In this document: positions 58,274 to 64,000 of the stretch, piece by piece
How positions within the stretch are numbered: the stretch's first letter is position 1
Layout: each line of letters starts with the position of its first letter
NCBI RefSeq assembly: GCF_037975245.1
Contig: NC_092571.1
Location: forward strand, 26,736,564 to 26,800,563
Direction: 5' to 3'
Origin: Apostichopus japonicus
Lineage: Eukaryota > Echinodermata > Holothuroidea > Aspidochirotida > Stichopodidae
DNA length: 64,000 nucleotides
The notes under the pieces: generated by a model
Databases searched by the model: none
Told to the model about the DNA's origin: nothing
Seen by the model: the letters and a program-made list of their open reading frames with translations, nothing else
Program-made: the position numbers and the translations under genes

Positions 58274-59556
58274 ATGGCAATAAAGCTTATTTCTGTCATC
58301 ATGCAGATCTTTGCTGTCTTTATTGCTTATTCTTCTCAAACGGAGATAAAATATGCACAATTTCGAGATCATGGAGATACGAGCGGTGTGCAGTACTTCC
58401 CTTTCGGTAGTCAGGTAAAGATTTACTGTGTGCAGAAGACAAGCAGCAAGACAGACATCACTATCTACGATAAAGGTATTATACACATAGTTGAAAATTC
58501 GGTTTTACAGGATGGGTTCTCAGACACTTATCAGTTTGAAGTGATTAATTCATCGACTTCTCTGTTTACAATAAATAACCTAACCCGTCAGTTAAATGAC
58601 ATAATTTATACATGTCTGTGCGACCAGCAATTATTTGCCACTATCGTGGGCTTTTATCCGATAAATGATGTTAATCCTGTTTGTTCGTCATCATATCCAT
58701 CTCGATTCATATTTGAAGATTCGTTAAAAAGTGAGATGAATTGTACTTCGGAGGAAGGAGACCCACCAGTGATGATGTCAACTTACATCAGAGATGGAGA
58801 TGAAATAAATGATGTCACTAGCAGCTCAACCAGGACATTATCCTCTCACCCGCATCTCTCTATAAGACTCTATCATTCTCATCGTACTTCAACTCATCAT
58901 TTAACAATAGTGTCTTTGTCTGCAATGTCTCTCAACAATTACCAGCTCCTTATCAGAGTTATCGAGGATCTTTCTTCTTCGGACCTATTCTGTTTCACCC
59001 ATTGTTCTCTGTAACAGCGAATCCATCAAATGTAAACTTTAGTGATATTAGGAATGCAGTATTACGTTGTACCAGTAATGTGAGTGAAGTTAACCTAACC
59101 TGGACTAACATCCCCAGCCACTGGATATATGATATTAATGAAGGCGATACATATATTGAACTTATTTTTACGGATACCGGAAGTGACGTCTACTCAGTTG
59201 ACATACAATGTGTTGGTTACTATGGAGATAGAGTCATTACAACAACAGCACATATATCATATTCACCACTGTCTTTCCAAGTAACCAATCTAGCAATATA
59301 TTTGACCTTGGTGATCATCATTGTTGTTGTTTGTGTTGCTGTTGTGTTTCTTCTTAGACGCGTTTATGTGACAAACTCTCAACAAAACAAGGACACAATT
59401 CAAATGTATTATGCTTCCGTAGACATTTTACCGGGAATTCTTCCCACGGAGAACTACGTGAACATAAATTCATCTTCATTTACATATGACAGTGGTGGTT
59501 ATCTCTCCCCATGTGAACCTTTACAAGACGATGAACAGTATGATATTGTTAAATGA
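58274..59556 (+). pseudogene. Intronless Ig-like receptor gene interrupted by one frameshift
   Basis: A first frame (58274, signal peptide MAIKLISVIMQIFAVFIAYS) runs to about 58850. A second frame, open from 58822, runs to the stop at 59554-59556. The two frames together give three Ig-like domains: C52/C114 with 'DIIYTCLC', a second with C157 in frame one and its partner Cys ('VFVCNVS', codon 58921-58923) only in frame two, and a third with C-x10-W ('RCTSNVSEVNLTW') and a later Cys. One membrane helix (about 59290-59355) is followed by a tail rich in tyrosine motifs (MYYASV, ENYVNI, GGYLSP, EQYDIV), likely SH2-docking sites; YVNI fits the Grb2-type YxN pattern. The shift equals one lost base or two gained, between about 58822 and 58870. 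It may be a pseudogene, an allele or a sequence error. The poly(A) signal AATAAA is at 59727-59732. Confidence 0.8.
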
Positions 59557-61869
59557 GTATTCATTACTCTCAAAAACAATTGTTCATCTTTAATGTTTGT
59601 ATTTGATTTGTTATGTTTTTTTGGTTTAATTCTTATGAATACTGTACTCATAGTACTATTTGTCAAGTTACCGTTACACTCGAAACAGTCAATCACTGAA
59701 GTTATACTTTTGTATCATAAACTTTTAATAAACATGTCACTTTGGTGATATAAGTCTGAATATATCCGTCCGTGCAATGCGGTATTTGGGTTAGGGAGCT
59801 GAACGGGCGTCTTACAATATAGTAATACTTATAAATACAGCAAACGATTCGAACACCATGAAACTAACATAACATAATGTTTAACAAAGCATTTCGTTCC
59901 AAATTGATCATTGGTGTGTACGAGGGAAAACTGTCTGTCAGTGTATCTGCTTTGCATATACTTTAACAACAAATGATTTAACCTACAGAAAAGGTGAAAA
60001 TTGTCATCGAGATAGGCATAAAATTGGAATGGAAGCCGTTGACTTCCTACACTTAAAATCTAATATGTGAACGAGTTGTCCTGAAGGTATACCAGATAAC
60101 ATATCTGCAATTCATACTGCAGGGGTGACCAATCCTGTAATTAATTCTGGTCACTATAGTCCGTTTGTTATCCCCACCGTGCTCGTCGAGGAGAGCATGT
60201 GTGGCTGATTAAACTACATGACGTTTTCCCTCAATTTTAATAACCTATTGTGAGACCCACAGTCTCACAACTGACTGATTGGCGCACATGACGACAACGA
60301 TTTAATTTCCCCTTGGTCGCATTTGTTGGGACTAAGCAAATGCGAACTACCACGCATCGCCGACTGCCAGACTGAATGATATATAGTATATAGTGTAAAG
60401 TTATGAATTCCAATTTATTACTTGGCTACTACTTACAAATTGAATATATATTATAAAGTATGTTAAACACTTTGCAACTGATATGTTATTGATACAATTG
60501 GTACCATATATTAATACTGTGCATGTCTTGCTCACATCAGTTAACAAGCTTTGCACACTAATAAAAGTTGAACACCTACTCAAGTTTATAATGTGAAGTG
60601 AGCCTATCGTGTGTTGCAAAGTCAAAAGGTACAATATCGAATAGAAAGCAAATCTCGACAATGAGAGTGTTTAGATAACACTCCAGGAGAACTTAGATAA
60701 TGCATACGTTTATACACAACGTTCTTATGTAGTTTACTCTCGACATCACAAACACGGTTGCTATATATTATAGGTTCAATAAGTTGTGCATGTATCAACA
60801 GTAGTACGTTAGTCAGGACTTGTTTTTCCAATCCTCGCATGATTTTAATTTACGTTTTATGATAACAATAAGTATATCCACTGTATAAAGTAAGATGATC
60901 ATTGATCTCTTCTTTGTTAACTCCTCCATGTGTTCTGATTAATATGCTAATAACAAAATGTGTGCATTGGTTGTTTAAATTATCCATGAATGATGAATAC
61001 TCTCAACACAGAAATAGTTATTCCATGAATTATGACATGTCATGTCTAACAGTTTGTCTTAAGTCTCTTTTCAGGGAAAGTAAATACCAAAGTAACACAA
61101 ATATTATGTTCTGATTACACGTAGGCTTTGTGCGGATACTGAATGCCTTTAAAGTATGTAAATTTTCAATTTCGATTATTTTATCGTGAAAAGCGTTTCC
61201 TGAAACTAATTTAGCAATGCTACATAAAAGCAAGTACAACTCTTACCCAGACCAGTCTTTGAAGTGTTTGCTTGAGTCGTTACAAAGTAAAAATAAACAT
61301 CAAAACTGAAAGACATTTTGACCAGGAAGTTTGAACTGAAAGAAATGTTATGTCAAGGGAATAGTGCACATGATTGTCAACTCTGCATTAAGAGCAAGAC
61401 CAAGATTGAAGTTGAAAACTTTTGAGATCAGACGCTACTTAAATATATATTGCGTTCCATAATTCATATTTGCTCTAAGTCTATGATGCATTGAATTAGA
61501 CAAACCTAACTATGGAGATAGATTCACTGAAATTAAGCTATCTGTTTGCTCTCTATACGGTTTTTCATCTTCCTTAACATGTCAGGAAAGCCTGAAAATG
61601 TAACCGACGTTTCAGAAGAAACTAACATTTCTAAATATATATAACAAGTGATAAAAAATGTAATTAATATAATCAGCTCGTATACGTGATGATTCAAACG
61701 AAATGCATTAAATCACCTTTATCTAGTCATGACAGCTAAAGACTTACAATATTTGTTATTATAAGCCACACATGATAGGGTTTATTTGTATGACAGATCC
61801 TATTTATTTTCTTTTTTCATCTTCGTCTTTGACACACCGTCTGTTCCGAGATCATTTGATATAAGGAAG
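59557..61869. other. No gene recognised
   Basis: Apart from the poly(A) signal at 59727-59732 and AT-rich DNA, no exon or repeat was supported in 2.3 kb between the receptor gene and its decayed relative. Confidence 0.45.
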
Positions 61870-62225
61870 CCTATTATTCTCCTCCCTTTATTTTGTCGCA
61901 TTGACTCCATCCAGAATCAAGTTCAGTGACGTCAGGAATAAAATACTGAGGTGATGCAGTAATGTACTAATTGAAGTGAAGTGATATGGAAGTAAATGCA
62001 TAACCACTAGAAATATGATGTTAACACAGACAACAACTCAATTGAGCTTAATATTACGGATACCGCCTATGCAGTGTATATATGGAATGTGTTGATTAAT
62101 ATGGAAACATATTCATCTCAACAACAGCACAATACGTTAGTCACATAAATTTCTTGCAACCAGTCTACCAATATGTTTGATGTTGATCATCAATATCATT
62201 GTAATTGTTATTTATTTTATTTTCC
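61870..62225 (+). pseudogene. Decayed paralogue of the third Ig domain and membrane helix of the receptor at 58274
   Basis: The sequence follows 58985-59330 with many gaps and changes. Shared stretches include 'AGTGA(T/C)(A/G)T(T/C)AGGAAT' at the domain start, 'GAGCTTAATATTACGGATACCG' versus 'GAACTTATTTTTACGGATACCG' (common core ACGGATACCG), 'CAACAACAGCAC' and 'TGATCATCA'-'GT'-rich bases at the helix. No frame survives. It implies a former tandem copy of the receptor gene. Confidence 0.75.
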
Positions 62226-62514
62226 CCGTCTCCTTCGGGCTTATTCTATTAAAAAAAAACGAGTAAAACATAGTATTGATTCTACAGTTTGCACTACCAA
62301 CTTCATGATTCAGCTAACCTTTAGCCAATAAGGTAAAATTATTTTGCATGTGACATTAATTAAGTATCTTTAGTTAATGGAAATCTAATAAGCGTAGAAG
62401 GGGACATCACATTACGAAACTTCAAATATCTGTACATTACCGTTGTAAACAAATGTACTAAACAGTACCGTACAAAATCTGAAAACTATAACGTTTTGCA
62501 AACAAGTAGTTTTC
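62226..62514. other. No gene recognised
   Basis: Short interval between the pseudogene and the composite transposon; nothing supported. Confidence 0.4.
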
Positions 62515-63413
<899 letters not shown>

Positions 63414-63454
63414 TGTATATGTAACGCGAAAAGGACAACATTATTGTGTTGTTA

Positions 63455-63755
63455 AAGCTAAGTTGGTTGCTGTCTAAACCAAAGTTATTGCTGCTATTTT
63501 AACATCTTGCTGTTGTTCGTTGATGTCTAAACTTACGCTGTCTAAAGTCATGTTGATGACTAAACGCGCGTTAACTTGTCTAAACTCACGTTGATTTCTA
63601 AACCGGTACGGTTGATGTCTAAACCCACGTTGATGTCTAAAATTTTCGTTGCTATCTAAACTTATACGGTTGATGTCTAAACTCACGTTGATGTCAAAAC
63701 TCACGCTGATGTATACACTATCGTTGATATCTAAAGTCCCGCTGTTGTAACACAT
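63455..63755. repeat. Degenerate minisatellite, unit about 18 bp
   Basis: The consensus is close to GTTGATGTCTAAACTCAC. About 14-16 diverged copies follow one another, the clearest at 63605-63640 and 63670-63700. Confidence 0.85.
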
Positions 63756-64000
63756 TGTGAACGAACATCATTCTTTCTTTACAAAAGTTTATAACAATCA
63801 ACCGCAACCGCTTGCGTGCAGAGCTAGCAACATATACAGAGATTTTCATGCTAAATACAGCCAATGATGTTTTCTCAAATTTCCCGCGATTTGTTTGGCT
63901 AATAGTCCCTTACTCATTGTCCACTCATTGTCTGCAAACATGCTTGCATCTTCAGTGCTTAATGAACGCAAAGTATGATGGCTTAACTATGTAACGCGAG
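63756..64000. other. No gene recognised
   Basis: Nothing supported in the last 245 bases. Confidence 0.4.

Noticed and set aside
58814-58832. A mini-intron explaining the frame change in the receptor at 58274
   Set aside because: The GT and AG available are about 20 bp apart, too short for splicing; a frameshift is simpler.

Overview
The window is eukaryotic nuclear DNA from an animal. Genes are split by GT-AG introns and embedded in much more repeat DNA than coding DNA. The gene repertoire (organic solute transporter alpha, a DDX19-type helicase, an SLC16-like carrier, intronless Ig-type receptors) and the repeats (tRNA-derived SINEs, hAT-like and TTAA-flanked DNA transposons, a Penelope-like end, Tx1/L1-like and CR1/Jockey-like LINE fragments) suggest a marine invertebrate deuterostome. 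An echinoderm, possibly a holothuroid, is my best guess from general impression only; no species marker was seen.

Layout. 1-14.2 kb is a repeat field without a supported host gene: a four-unit tandem array of tRNA-like SINE units (2.4-3.9 kb), a 165-bp perfect palindrome made from the 3' end of a Penelope-like element (3.9-4.6 kb), a small inverted-repeat element carrying telomere-like repeats (7.4-7.7 kb), a hAT-like element with another element nested in it (9.2-10.4 kb), a higher-order satellite (10.6-11.8 kb) and a long TA-rich microsatellite (12.7-13.0 kb). 14.2-19.3 kb (+) holds six coding exons of an SLC51A-type organic solute transporter alpha whose C-terminal tail is a coding minisatellite. 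22.4-34.4 kb (-) is a complete 11-exon DDX19/Dbp5 mRNA-export helicase gene; all splice phases agree and give 500 residues. Its introns contain a 1.04-kb TTAA-flanked transposon derivative, a polypurine tract and several local duplications. 34.7-37.2 kb is a three-layer nest of hAT-like elements. 38.4-39.8 kb (+) is an intronless Ig-type membrane receptor with an ITIM-like tail. 42.8-43.5 kb is a tandem duplication carrying tRNA-like sequences. 44.4-54.6 kb (+) is a four-exon monocarboxylate-transporter-like gene whose 7.5-kb last intron contains two LINE fragments, a long inverted repeat and two fold-back or TIR elements. 55.7-56.7 kb has two more SINEs. 58.3-59.6 kb (+) is a second intronless Ig-type receptor gene interrupted by one frameshift, and a decayed paralogue of its 3' half lies at about 61.9-62.2 kb. 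The window ends in a 640-bp CAT/ATC microsatellite grown inside a transposon and an 18-bp-type minisatellite.

The genes do not form an operon or an obvious pathway. The two transporters are membrane carriers, the helicase is a housekeeping mRNA-export factor, and the two receptors look like fast-evolving immune-type surface proteins. All identifications come from reading motifs and splice sites by eye; no database search was run.
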